Source: Bacillota bacterium (lineage in GTDB: Bacteria > Bacillota > Clostridia > Lachnospirales > Lachnospiraceae). From it: 7,286 nt of DNA. Below are positions 1 to 5,030 of this stretch, one piece after another. The stretch covers positions 1-7,286 of the forward strand of contig JAFACO010000115.1 in NCBI GenBank assembly GCA_023425485.1, read 5' to 3'. The notes beneath the pieces were generated by a model. That model was given only the letters and a program-made list of their open reading frames with translations. It was not told the DNA's origin and did no database searches. Position 1 is the stretch's first letter. Each line of letters starts with the position of its first letter. Position numbers and translations under genes: made by a program.

Positions 1-194
1 AAGTTAAAAACAGTACGTTAAATGCAATGACAGATATTTCGGCAGTTGCACAACAGACCGTGGCAGTGACGGAAGAAATGAAGGCAACCGCAAAGGTACA
101 GATGTCTGCAGTTCAAAAGCTGACCGAAACGGTAAATAGACTATCTGGTAATACTTCAGAATTTGGAGAAGCTGTTAATACCTTTAGGTTTTAA
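1..194 (+). CDS. Methyl-accepting chemotaxis protein, C-terminal end (partial)
   Basis: The window opens inside a gene whose frame starts at base 3 and ends at TAA 192-194, giving the last 63 residues. The translation is a heptad-rich, Ala/Ser/Glu/Gln helix including DISAVAQQTVAVTEEMKATA, ending in a short tail NTFRF. This is typical of the C-terminal methylation helix and tail of chemoreceptor signalling domains (MCPsignal family), in which Glu and Gln residues are reversibly methylated or deamidated. The protein would be a chemoreceptor relaying ligand signals to CheA/CheW. The ligand-binding part lies outside the window. Placement just before nagAB could suggest a link to amino-sugar sensing, but that is speculation. 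An alternative is any long coiled coil; the Q-Q-T-V-A-V-T-E-E-M pattern favours a chemoreceptor. Confidence 0.8.
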   Translation, partial: VKNSTLNAMTDISAVAQQTVAVTEEMKATAKVQMSAVQKLTETVNRLSGNTSEFGEAVNTFRF

Positions 195-196
195 AC

Positions 197-294
197 CAGA
201 GTATAAAAATCAGAGTATAAAAATCAGCGTATAAAAAGTAGAGTATAAAAAGAAGTGAATACAAAGAAGCGTATAAAAAGAAGTGAATAAAAGC
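197..294. repeat. Tandem array of seven 14-bp units
   Basis: Starting three bases after the chemoreceptor stop codon are seven consecutive 14-bp units: 197-210, 211-224, 225-238, 239-252, 253-266, 267-280 and 281-294. An eighth, strongly degenerate unit may cover 295-308. The first two are identical (cagagtataaaaat). Later units drift, with a core of gtataaaaa or gaata(c/a)aaa. The period is not a multiple of three, so the array is not coding. Each unit carries a TATAAA-like core, so the array forms a phased AT-rich tract upstream of nagA. Its function is unknown; it may be a slippage-generated minisatellite. Confidence 0.85.
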
Positions 295-314
295 CGCGTA
301 TCATAAATGTTTAA

Positions 315-327
315 TTAGCAAAGCTAA
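315..327. repeat. Small inverted repeat upstream of nagA
   Basis: TTAGC (315-319) and GCTAA (323-327) form a perfect 5-bp inverted repeat around AAA. It has no T-tract, so it is not a convincing terminator for the chemoreceptor gene. It may be a weak hairpin or a chance palindrome in AT-rich DNA. Confidence 0.35.
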
Positions 328-341
328 ATTGTTGGTAGGTT

Positions 342-354
342 TTAGTCACACTAA
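342..354. promoter_or_regulatory. Candidate operator palindrome before nagA
   Basis: TTAGT (342-346) CAC ACTAA (350-354) is a perfect 5-bp inverted repeat ending 29 bp before the nagA start. The GT-N3-AC core resembles the general palindromic style of GntR-family operators. In Firmicutes, nag genes are often controlled by a GntR-family repressor (NagR/YvoA). No such regulator is in the window and the match to a known NagR site is not close. An AT-rich -10-like stretch (taatat, 363-368) lies just downstream, so a bound protein here could block transcription. This is inference. Confidence 0.3.
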
Positions 355-383
355 TCAAAGTTTAATATAGAAAGAATGATAGT

Positions 384-1541
384 ATGATAATTAAAAACGC
401 AATGATATATAAAGAGAATGGTGAATTTGAAGTGGGAGATATCCTTCTATCACAGGAACGAATTCAGGAGGTAAGATTTGTCCCTGACAACAATAACTTA
501 AATATTACCCAAGTACATGCAGAAGAAAATGTGCTTGAGGCAGAAGGTCTATATGTAATACCGGGATTAACAGATGTTCATTTTCACGGTTGTGCAGGTT
601 TTGATTTTTGTGATGGCACACAGGAAGCACTGAAAGCTATTACAGAGTACGAAGCTTTTCATGGAGTAACTACAATTTGCCCGGCAACAATGACGTTACC
701 AGAGGAGCAGATTGCCGATATCTGTAAAAATGCAGCAGGCTACGACAACAGCCGAGGAGCAATACTTGCTGGAATTCATATGGAGGGACCTTATTTATCC
801 GAGAAGAAGAAAGGCGCTCAAAATGCGGCTTATTTACATAAGCCTGACATAGAAATGTATCATCGCTTGCAAGACGTTTCGGATAATTTATTTCGTATTG
901 TAAGCATTGCACCGGAAGAAGAAGGAGCAATGGAGTTTATTGAAAAACTCAAGGATGATGTGGTAATCTCATTAGCGCACACAACTGCCAACTATGAGGT
1001 CTCTAATGAAGCCTTTCAAAAAGGTGCAAGCCATGTAACCCACTTATACAATGCAATGCCGCCATTACATCACAGAGATCCAGCCGTAATTGGTGCTGCC
1101 TTTGATAATAAGCAGGTTAGTGTTGAAATAATTTGTGATGGAATTCACTTGCATCCAAGTGTAATTCGTGCTACTTTTCAGCTATTTGGAGAAGATAGAG
1201 TTATCTTAGTTAGTGATAGTATGATGGCAACCGGATTAGAAGACGGTAACTATTCCCTTGGAGGACAGGAGGTTAAAGTGACAGGAAAGAAAGCCACCCT
1301 TCAGGATGGAACCATTGCCGGATCTGCTACGAACTTATTGGACTGTATGAAGTATGCTGTGAAAGAGTGTGGAATACCACTTGAAACAGCAGTGAAAACG
1401 GTTGCTGTTAACCCAGCTAAGAAAATTGGAATCTATGAGAATTATGGAAGTATAACAGAAGGAAAAGCAGCAAACCTTGTATTACTTGATAAGAACTTAA
1501 ATGTGAAACATGTAATTTTACGAGGAGCTGTTATCCGGTAA
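384..1541 (+). CDS. nagA: N-acetylglucosamine-6-phosphate deacetylase
   Basis: This 385-residue cytosolic enzyme hydrolyses N-acetylglucosamine-6-phosphate to glucosamine-6-phosphate and acetate, the first committed step after GlcNAc uptake and an entry point for cell-wall recycling. It is an amidohydrolase-superfamily TIM barrel of normal family length. Visible landmarks are the metal-site DVHFHG (H66, H68), HMEGPY with the metal-ligand E134, the metal or substrate histidines in LAHTTANY (H199) and THLYNAM (H220), the conserved HHRDP at 229-233, and VSDSM with the catalytic D278. An N-terminal beta-sandwich strand region precedes residue 60. The start at 384 gives the usual MIIKNA beginning; its upstream gaaag (370-374) is a weak ribosome site. 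nagB follows after 28 bases, so the two are probably one transcript. Confidence 0.96.
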   Translation: MIIKNAMIYKENGEFEVGDILLSQERIQEVRFVPDNNNLNITQVHAEENVLEAEGLYVIPGLTDVHFHGCAGFDFCDGTQEALKAITEYEAFHGVTTICPATMTLPEEQIADICKNAAGYDNSRGAILAGIHMEGPYLSEKKKGAQNAAYLHKPDIEMYHRLQDVSDNLFRIVSIAPEEEGAMEFIEKLKDDVVISLAHTTANYEVSNEAFQKGASHVTHLYNAMPPLHHRDPAVIGAAFDNKQVSVEIICDGIHLHPSVIRATFQLFGEDRVILVSDSMMATGLEDGNYSLGGQEVKVTGKKATLQDGTIAGSATNLLDCMKYAVKECGIPLETAVKTVAVNPAKKIGIYENYGSITEGKAANLVLLDKNLNVKHVILRGAVIR

Positions 1542-1569
1542 TACGAATTACAGATAAAGGAGTTTTAGA

Positions 1570-2325
1570 ATGAGAATTTATAAAGCAACTGATTACAATG
1601 ATATGAGCCGTAAGGCTGCTAATATAATATCTGCTCAGATTATCCTAAAGCCCGATTGCGTCTTAGGATTGGCAACGGGTTCATCACCCATAGGCATCTA
1701 TAAGCAATTAATAGAATGGTACCACAAGGGGGATTTGAACTTCAGTGAAGTAAAGACAGTGAACTTGGATGAATACAAGGGTGTAAGTGATGATAATCCC
1801 CAAAGCTATCATTACTTTATGAATCATAATTTTTTTCAGCACATTAATATAGATACAAAAAATACGAATTTACCAAATGGGTTAGCTCTTGATACCGAGC
1901 AGGAATGTGAGCGTTTCAATGAGGTAATAACACAGCTTGGTGGAATTGATCTTCAATTATTAGGGATTGGACATAATGGACATATTGGTTTTAATGAGCC
2001 GGGAGAATCCTTCGAAAAAGGTACGCACTGTGTAGAATTAACAATCTCTACGCTGGAGGCAAATTCCCGTTTGTTCGGTGAAGGAGAACAGATGCCGACA
2101 CATGCTTACACTATGGGTATTAAGACCATCATGTTAGCTAAAAAGATACTACTTGTAGTCAGTGGAGAAGAGAAGGCTGAAATCTTAGCGAAAGCTTTAA
2201 CTGGACCAATTACACCAAGTGTTCCGGCTTCCATACTTCAGTTGCATCCTGATTTTACTGTGGTAGTTGATACAGAGGCTGCTAAGCATCTGGAAGAGAG
2301 TATGTTTACCGTTGGAGCAATATAG
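1570..2325 (+). CDS. nagB: Glucosamine-6-phosphate deaminase
   Basis: This 251-residue cytosolic enzyme isomerises and deaminates glucosamine-6-phosphate to fructose-6-phosphate and ammonia, feeding amino sugars into glycolysis. It has the phosphate-binding loop LGLATGSSP (32-40), the acid/base region NLDEY with D67, and GIGHNGHIGFNEPG, which holds the ring-opening H138 and E143. Asn136 stands where the E. coli enzyme has Asp; Firmicutes members commonly have Asn here, so this is not a defect. Length is normal for Gram-positive NagB, which lacks much of the E. coli allosteric extension. AAAGGAG at 1556-1562 is a good ribosome site 7 bases before ATG. It is translated directly behind nagA and completes the two-step pathway. 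It ends in TAG, showing that TAG serves as an ordinary stop in this genome. Confidence 0.96.
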   Translation: MRIYKATDYNDMSRKAANIISAQIILKPDCVLGLATGSSPIGIYKQLIEWYHKGDLNFSEVKTVNLDEYKGVSDDNPQSYHYFMNHNFFQHINIDTKNTNLPNGLALDTEQECERFNEVITQLGGIDLQLLGIGHNGHIGFNEPGESFEKGTHCVELTISTLEANSRLFGEGEQMPTHAYTMGIKTIMLAKKILLVVSGEEKAEILAKALTGPITPSVPASILQLHPDFTVVVDTEAAKHLEESMFTVGAI

Positions 2326-2398
2326 TTTTAATTGAAGTTCCATAAGCATAGCTATCTATATAGTATATAAAGTTGTATAAAATAAGATTAAGTGATAT

Positions 2399-2432
2399 AT
2401 GAGCAGGGCTTACATGGCACTGCTCATTTGCT
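2399..2432 (+). terminator. Hairpin after nagB, probable nagAB terminator
   Basis: ATGAGCAG (2399-2406) and CTGCTCAT (2420-2427) are perfect 8-bp arms around a 13-base loop, about 75 bases after the nagB stop. The T-rich tail (tttgctatgttt) is poor, so termination may be incomplete. It separates nagAB from the next transcription unit. Confidence 0.6.
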
Positions 2433-2468
2433 ATGTTTATTAATTGCATCATGAGTTAAAGGTGAACT

Positions 2469-2496
2469 TTGACAAATAGAAGATAATTAATATTAT
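2469..2496 (+). promoter_or_regulatory. Strong sigma-A promoter of the small toxin gene
   Basis: A perfect -35 TTGACA (2469-2474) is followed after 16 bases by TATTAT (2491-2496), a 5 of 6 match to the -10 consensus. The expected start of transcription is near 2503, giving an untranslated leader of roughly 87 bases. This is one of the best promoters in the window, which is unusual for a 32-codon gene and typical of type I toxin genes controlled after transcription. Confidence 0.8.
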
Positions 2497-2595
2497 GTTC
2501 GATTGTAATTATATGGTAACTGTGTTAGGGTAGATTTATGAGTAATCGTGTACAGGGTGTGTTAGCCTCTCGGAAGGGAGGTGGTGTCAATGGAA
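2481..2595 (+). repeat. Promoter-leader repeat, copy 1 (intact)
   Basis: About 115 bases covering the -10 box, leader, ribosome site and first codons of the small toxin gene recur at about 3748-3861 in the same orientation. By eye the copies agree at close to nine bases in ten, with small indels. The long identical stretches are in the leader, for example tagatttatgagtaatcgtg, suggesting that the leader itself is a functional element. Confidence 0.85.
2566..2581 (+). promoter_or_regulatory. Hairpin hiding the toxin ribosome binding site
   Basis: CCTCTC (2566-2571), GGAA and GGGAGG (2576-2581) form a 6-bp stem, one pair being G-U, closed by a GNRA tetraloop. The right arm is the Shine-Dalgarno sequence itself, 8 bases before the ATG at 2590. 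Translation should therefore be restrained unless the hairpin opens. Type I toxin mRNAs often use such occlusion. The folding was read by eye, not computed. Confidence 0.65.
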
Positions 2596-2688
2596 TATGT
2601 TACATATGGTGATTTATTTACATTTGTGCTTATGATCATTGCACTGCTTACTTATTTAAATAATAGGAATAATAAGCATAAAAAATAA
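2590..2688 (+). CDS. Holin-like small membrane toxin (type I TA)
   Basis: A 32-residue peptide, MEYVTYGDLFTFVLMIIALL followed by a short TYLNNRNNKHKK tail. A single hydrophobic segment (about residues 9-23) with a strongly basic C-terminus is the layout of the putative holin-like toxin family (Hol_Tox) and of type I toxins such as TxpA. It would insert in the cytoplasmic membrane and harm the cell when overproduced. Support comes from GGGAGG at 2576-2581 spaced 8 bases from ATG, the consensus promoter at 2469-2496, and the convergent antisense RNA unit. An in-frame GTG at 2584 could add two residues, but ATG has better spacing. The last bases of its stop codon begin the next hairpin, so gene and antitoxin overlap tightly. 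Toxicity is inferred from family and layout, not shown. Confidence 0.8.
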   Translation: MEYVTYGDLFTFVLMIIALLTYLNNRNNKHKK

Positions 2689-2721
2689 CTGCCCCTGACT
2701 TAGCCGGTCCCGTGGGCAGTT
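2687..2721 (-). terminator. Intrinsic terminator of the antisense RNA
   Basis: On the minus strand, perfect 8-bp arms (2714-2721 and 2687-2694) enclose a 19-base loop and are followed at once by A then six T (the plus-strand A-run 2680-2685). This is a textbook rho-independent terminator pointing left. On the plus strand the same arms give a hairpin overlapping the toxin stop codon. Confidence 0.75.
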
Positions 2722-2733
2722 AATCTGACAAGC

Positions 2734-2768
2734 GGAGGTTAACCACTTTGTGGGCGGTTACTCCTTTT
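2734..2768 (+). terminator. Terminator of the toxin mRNA
   Basis: GGAG (2734-2737) pairs with CTCC (2761-2764), and AACC (2741-2744) with GGTT (2756-2759). With one or two bulges this makes an imperfect stem followed by TTTT (2765-2768). It would end the toxin mRNA near 2768, almost exactly where the antisense RNA is predicted to start. Confidence 0.6.
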
Positions 2769-2777
2769 CCTATATTT

Positions 2778-2806
2778 AACATAGCATATATATTTATAAA
2801 TGTAAA
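2778..2806 (-). promoter_or_regulatory. Promoter of the antisense RNA
   Basis: Read on the minus strand: -35 TTTACA (2801-2806; 5 of 6), exactly 17 bases, then -10 TATGTT (2778-2783; 4 of 6). The predicted start is near 2771. It faces the toxin promoter across the cassette. Confidence 0.65.
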
Positions 2807-2819
2807 GAGGTTAATTCAT

Positions 2820-2839
2820 GAACCGCTGTCCCTCTGTCC
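2820..2839. other. GTCCC-rich motif, possible mobile-element relic
   Basis: The short segment gaaccgctgtccctctgtcc stands out from the AT-rich surroundings. I recall similar GGGACAG/GGTTC strings as dispersed repeats in clostridial genomes, often near transposase remnants. It lies 27 bases beyond the end of the truncated hydrolase gene, at a plausible junction. No second copy is in the window, so this is a weak call. Confidence 0.25.
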
Positions 2840-2866
2840 AATATACTTTGTTATGCTATTACATCA

Positions 2867-3397
2867 CTAAATATGAATATTAAACTTATTAAAGTTATAT
2901 ATTCCACCACTATGAACGATATGCCCAGGAGAATGTCCGGGTGTATGGATTACCTTGACTTCTCTATCTCCTAAATTTATTGTATCGTTGTCATACAATA
3001 GAAATTCTGGGTTACCATGATATATCTGATAATCCTCAATATTAAAATCTTCTGGAAAATCACAGGGTTTTTTTGTCAAATTCATTTTTACAATATTGAG
3101 TGATAAGGGAAAACTGGAAGCAAGCCAATTCTTCTCCGTATCATGAATACCAATATTTTTAAAATGTTTATGCCCACCAATATGATCCCAATGAGCATGT
3201 GTAGTAACAACTTTTACGGGCAAATCTGTAAGAGAATCAACCACATTTTTAATGTTTCCAACTCCCAGTCCGGTATCAATTAATAGACTTGTATGAGTAC
3301 CAACGAGGAGATAGCAATGTGTCTCTTCCCAATGTTTATATTCACTAATTACATAGGTTGCATTATCTATCTTCTCAATAGTAAACCAATCATTCAT
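2867..3397 (-). CDS. MBL-fold metallo-hydrolase, C-terminally truncated
   Basis: The 176-residue frame from MNDWFTIEKI encodes the N-terminal two thirds of a metallo-beta-lactamase-fold hydrolase, a cytosolic dizinc enzyme type. The substrate cannot be told from sequence. Visible are LLIDTGLG (D41), metal motif HAHWDH (67-72), and TPGHS carrying the third metal histidine (H155). After HSPGHIV the sequence becomes AT-rich and ends. The later metal-bridging Asp (usually in an SGD motif) and the final His are absent; relatives usually exceed 220 residues. Activity is therefore doubtful. A start 11 codons earlier (3430) exists, but AGGAAG lies 7 bases before the chosen ATG and no ribosome site precedes the earlier one. 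It is a single gene, flanked by the toxin cassette and a broken cassette copy. Confidence 0.8.
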   Translation of the reverse strand: MNDWFTIEKIDNATYVISEYKHWEETHCYLLVGTHTSLLIDTGLGVGNIKNVVDSLTDLPVKVVTTHAHWDHIGGHKHFKNIGIHDTEKNWLASSFPLSLNIVKMNLTKKPCDFPEDFNIEDYQIYHGNPEFLLYDNDTINLGDREVKVIHTPGHSPGHIVHSGGIYNFNKFNIHI

Positions 3398-3747
3398 ATC
3401 TACACTTCCTATCCTACATATTAATTTCATCGAAATGAGACAAATAAAATCTTTCTTATAAAAGTCCTTTTCCTAAAAATACGCTTTTACTTGTTATATA
3501 TCATAATTTATGCTTTTGTGTAAATACTGAATTAAAAAAACATCATTATAATCTTGTTGTAATAACTTATTAAACTCTATTACTCTGAAATATGATTTTT
3601 ATAGATCTACACATTTCTTAGTCCAGTAGTATTATTTCTTACCTGATTAATACAATATTTAAAATGATAGATAGAATAATGCAGGAAATTAATATTTTAT
3701 TTTTATACATACAACCTTTTATCTTTGTAGAGAGCATAAGGAATAGT
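3398..3747. other. Very AT-rich gap with no gene seen
   Basis: Upstream of the hydrolase gene about 350 bases hold no credible reading frame on either strand. A possible minus-strand promoter for the hydrolase has TTTACA at 3519-3524 and TATATA at 3495-3500 (18-base spacing), a weak match. No hairpin with a T-tract or repeat was found. Confidence 0.5.
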
Positions 3748-3868
3748 AGATAATTTAATATTATGTCCGTTTGTAATTATATGGTAACTATGATAGTAGA
3801 TTTATGAGTAATCGTGTGCAGGGTGTGTTAGTCTCTCGGAAGGAAGGTGGCCAATGGAATGTAAATAA
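3748..3868 (+). pseudogene. Decayed second copy of the toxin promoter-leader and start
   Basis: This segment matches 2481-2595: TATTAT at 3759-3764, the same leader text and a weakened ribosome site (ggaaggtgg). The frame then reads ATG GAA TGT AAA TAA (3854-3868), only four codons (MECK). Compared with copy 1, the -35 TTGACA is lost (taagga at the same distance), the Shine-Dalgarno stem has mismatches, and there is no downstream hairpin or antisense unit. It is therefore a dead remnant, although the leader could still be transcribed from another promoter. Confidence 0.8.
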
Positions 3869-3900
3869 TACAGTTATATTTACAAAGGATAGAGCAAATC

Positions 3901-3917
3901 CGTTTAATGTTTAAACG
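3901..3917. promoter_or_regulatory. 17-bp palindrome, candidate operator
   Basis: CGTTTAA (3901-3907) TGT TTAACG-type right arm TTAAACG (3911-3917) is a perfect 7-bp inverted repeat. It ends 9 bases upstream of the -35 of the next promoter, a position suiting an activator or repressor dimer. No cognate regulator is recognisable here. Confidence 0.4.
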
Positions 3918-3926
3918 ATATTGCAC

Positions 3927-3954
3927 TTGATAAGAAAATTTGCCAATATATAAT
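3927..3954 (+). promoter_or_regulatory. Sigma-A promoter for the EF-hand-like secreted protein
   Basis: TTGATA (3927-3932; 5 of 6) and a perfect TATAAT (3949-3954) are 16 bases apart. A second TATAAT lies at 3960-3965 without a partner -35. Transcription would start near 3961, leaving a leader of about 97 bases before the ATG at 4058. Confidence 0.65.
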
Positions 3955-4057
3955 ATCGATATAATCCCCAACACATAAAGGTTGTTCGTAATGTAGAATT
4001 GCGATGATATACAGTTATAAAAATTTATACCTCATTTCATTGTTTTATGGAGGAATT

Positions 4058-5020
4058 ATGAAAAAAAGTATGACCTTACAAATAATAGGGTTATTTACAA
4101 TATGTTTTATTGCATTTGTAGTATCAGAATGCGATAAGGTAAAATTTGGTGATACTAAGGATGACAATTTCGTAAGTGTAGACCCAGAAGAGCCAGAAAT
4201 AAATATTGATTTTAGTCAAAAGCATGAAAAGGATTTAGGTATAAAACCTATAGCACCTGCTGTTAATGTTGATTCTAAAATAACAGAGGAAATGATTGAA
4301 GTTGCCAGTTCTATAAAGGCAGATATTAATGGGGATGGTAGTAGTGAATTAGCAGAAGTAATATTGAACCCCTGGGTTAATAAAGATAATGGGGATAACT
4401 TTATATTAAGCGATATAAAGAAAGCATATATTAGGATAACTGTAAATAACAAAAACTTTGAAGCTTTACTTTGTGATAGTCAAGTATACGAAACACAGAT
4501 GTTCCTTCTGGATTTAGGAGATTCAAATAAAAAGGCTGTGATTGTTTCTTTAGATGTTGGAGGCTCTGGAATGGGGCATAAATTATTATATGCAATACAT
4601 TTTAACAAGGATATAGAATTTCTTCCTTTACCTCCTATTTACGATATTTCTGTCGAGGAGTTAGGGGGTAGCTTTGGACTTCGAGCAACGGGTAAATTGC
4701 TTGATAATTATTGCGTGGGTATTGAACATGAAGCAACAGGCTTTAAGGGGAATATTTCGCTTGGTAAAGAGTATACTAATCTGTATTATAAAAATGAATA
4801 TGATAAAGAAGGAAATGTATTAGGTGATTTTATAATTGATGTTAGTGCTATCTGCTCGGTAAAGAAAAACGTCATTGAAGGAAACCAATACGTTGAGATA
4901 GCACAATATGTGTTTGGACCAACTGCTTCAAATGGATTAGGCTTTTTTGTTAGTAACCTGCGATGGATTGATGGTAAACTAGAAATATCCCATCAATCAT
5001 GCACAGATTTTTATAAGTAA
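4058..5020 (+). CDS. Hypothetical exported or membrane-anchored protein with EF-hand-like loop
   Basis: I do not recognise the family. The 320-residue product begins MKKS, then a hydrophobic segment (about 5-22) and Cys25 in VVSEC. The layout suggests a lipoprotein, but Glu at the -1 position breaks the usual lipobox, so it may instead be an N-terminally anchored protein. A charged linker follows (about 26-75). Residues 89-100 read DINGDGSSELAE, with D89, N91, D93, S95, E97 and E100 at the liganding positions of a 12-residue calcium loop, as in FG-GAP/VCBS-like or dockerin-type sequences. The rest (about 100-320) looks like a beta-rich extracytoplasmic domain with no known catalytic motif. 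An in-frame ATG at 4004 adds 18 residues, but GGAGG at 4049-4053 supports 4058, with a short 4-base spacing. It is apparently a single gene. Confidence 0.75.
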   Translation: MKKSMTLQIIGLFTICFIAFVVSECDKVKFGDTKDDNFVSVDPEEPEINIDFSQKHEKDLGIKPIAPAVNVDSKITEEMIEVASSIKADINGDGSSELAEVILNPWVNKDNGDNFILSDIKKAYIRITVNNKNFEALLCDSQVYETQMFLLDLGDSNKKAVIVSLDVGGSGMGHKLLYAIHFNKDIEFLPLPPIYDISVEELGGSFGLRATGKLLDNYCVGIEHEATGFKGNISLGKEYTNLYYKNEYDKEGNVLGDFIIDVSAICSVKKNVIEGNQYVEIAQYVFGPTASNGLGFFVSNLRWIDGKLEISHQSCTDFYK

Positions 5021-5030
5021 AACAAAAGAT

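Larger units (their letters stand above)
2680..2771 (-). ncRNA. Predicted antisense antitoxin RNA of the small toxin
   Basis: On the minus strand a promoter (-35 at 2801-2806, -10 at 2778-2783) predicts transcription from about 2771. The transcript runs toward the toxin gene and meets a complete intrinsic terminator: arms AACTGCCC and GGGCAGTT (plus-strand 2714-2721 and 2687-2694) with a T-run complementary to the six A at 2680-2685. The product would be about 90 nt and fully complementary to the 3' end of the toxin mRNA, including its stop codon. This convergent 3' overlap is the arrangement of txpA/RatA-like type I modules, where duplex formation leads to RNase III cleavage. The RNA is predicted only; its mechanism is by analogy. 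Confidence 0.7.

Noticed and set aside
187..197. GGTTTTAAACC palindrome at the chemoreceptor stop, considered as a terminator
   Set aside because: The arms are only 5 bp around one base, leaving no usable loop, and no T-tract follows.
197..294. Repeat array considered as a CRISPR array
   Set aside because: Units are 14 bp with no unique spacers between them and no cas genes nearby; it is a simple tandem repeat.
670..930. 86-codon minus-strand reading frame inside nagA
   Set aside because: It lies wholly opposite the well-supported nagA frame, has no ribosome site and resembles no protein family; it is a shadow frame.
3398..3430. Upstream ATG adding 11 residues to the MBL-fold protein
   Set aside because: No ribosome site precedes it; the ATG at 3397 has AGGAAG 7 bases upstream and gives the usual family start.
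4004..4057. Upstream ATG giving an 18-residue N-terminal extension of the exported protein
   Set aside because: It has no ribosome site and would bury the signal segment, whereas ATG 4058 follows GGAGG.
4216..4452. 78-codon minus-strand reading frame inside the EF-hand-like protein gene
   Set aside because: It is a shadow of the plus-strand gene; its hydrophobic translation is a by-product of the AT-rich codons opposite.
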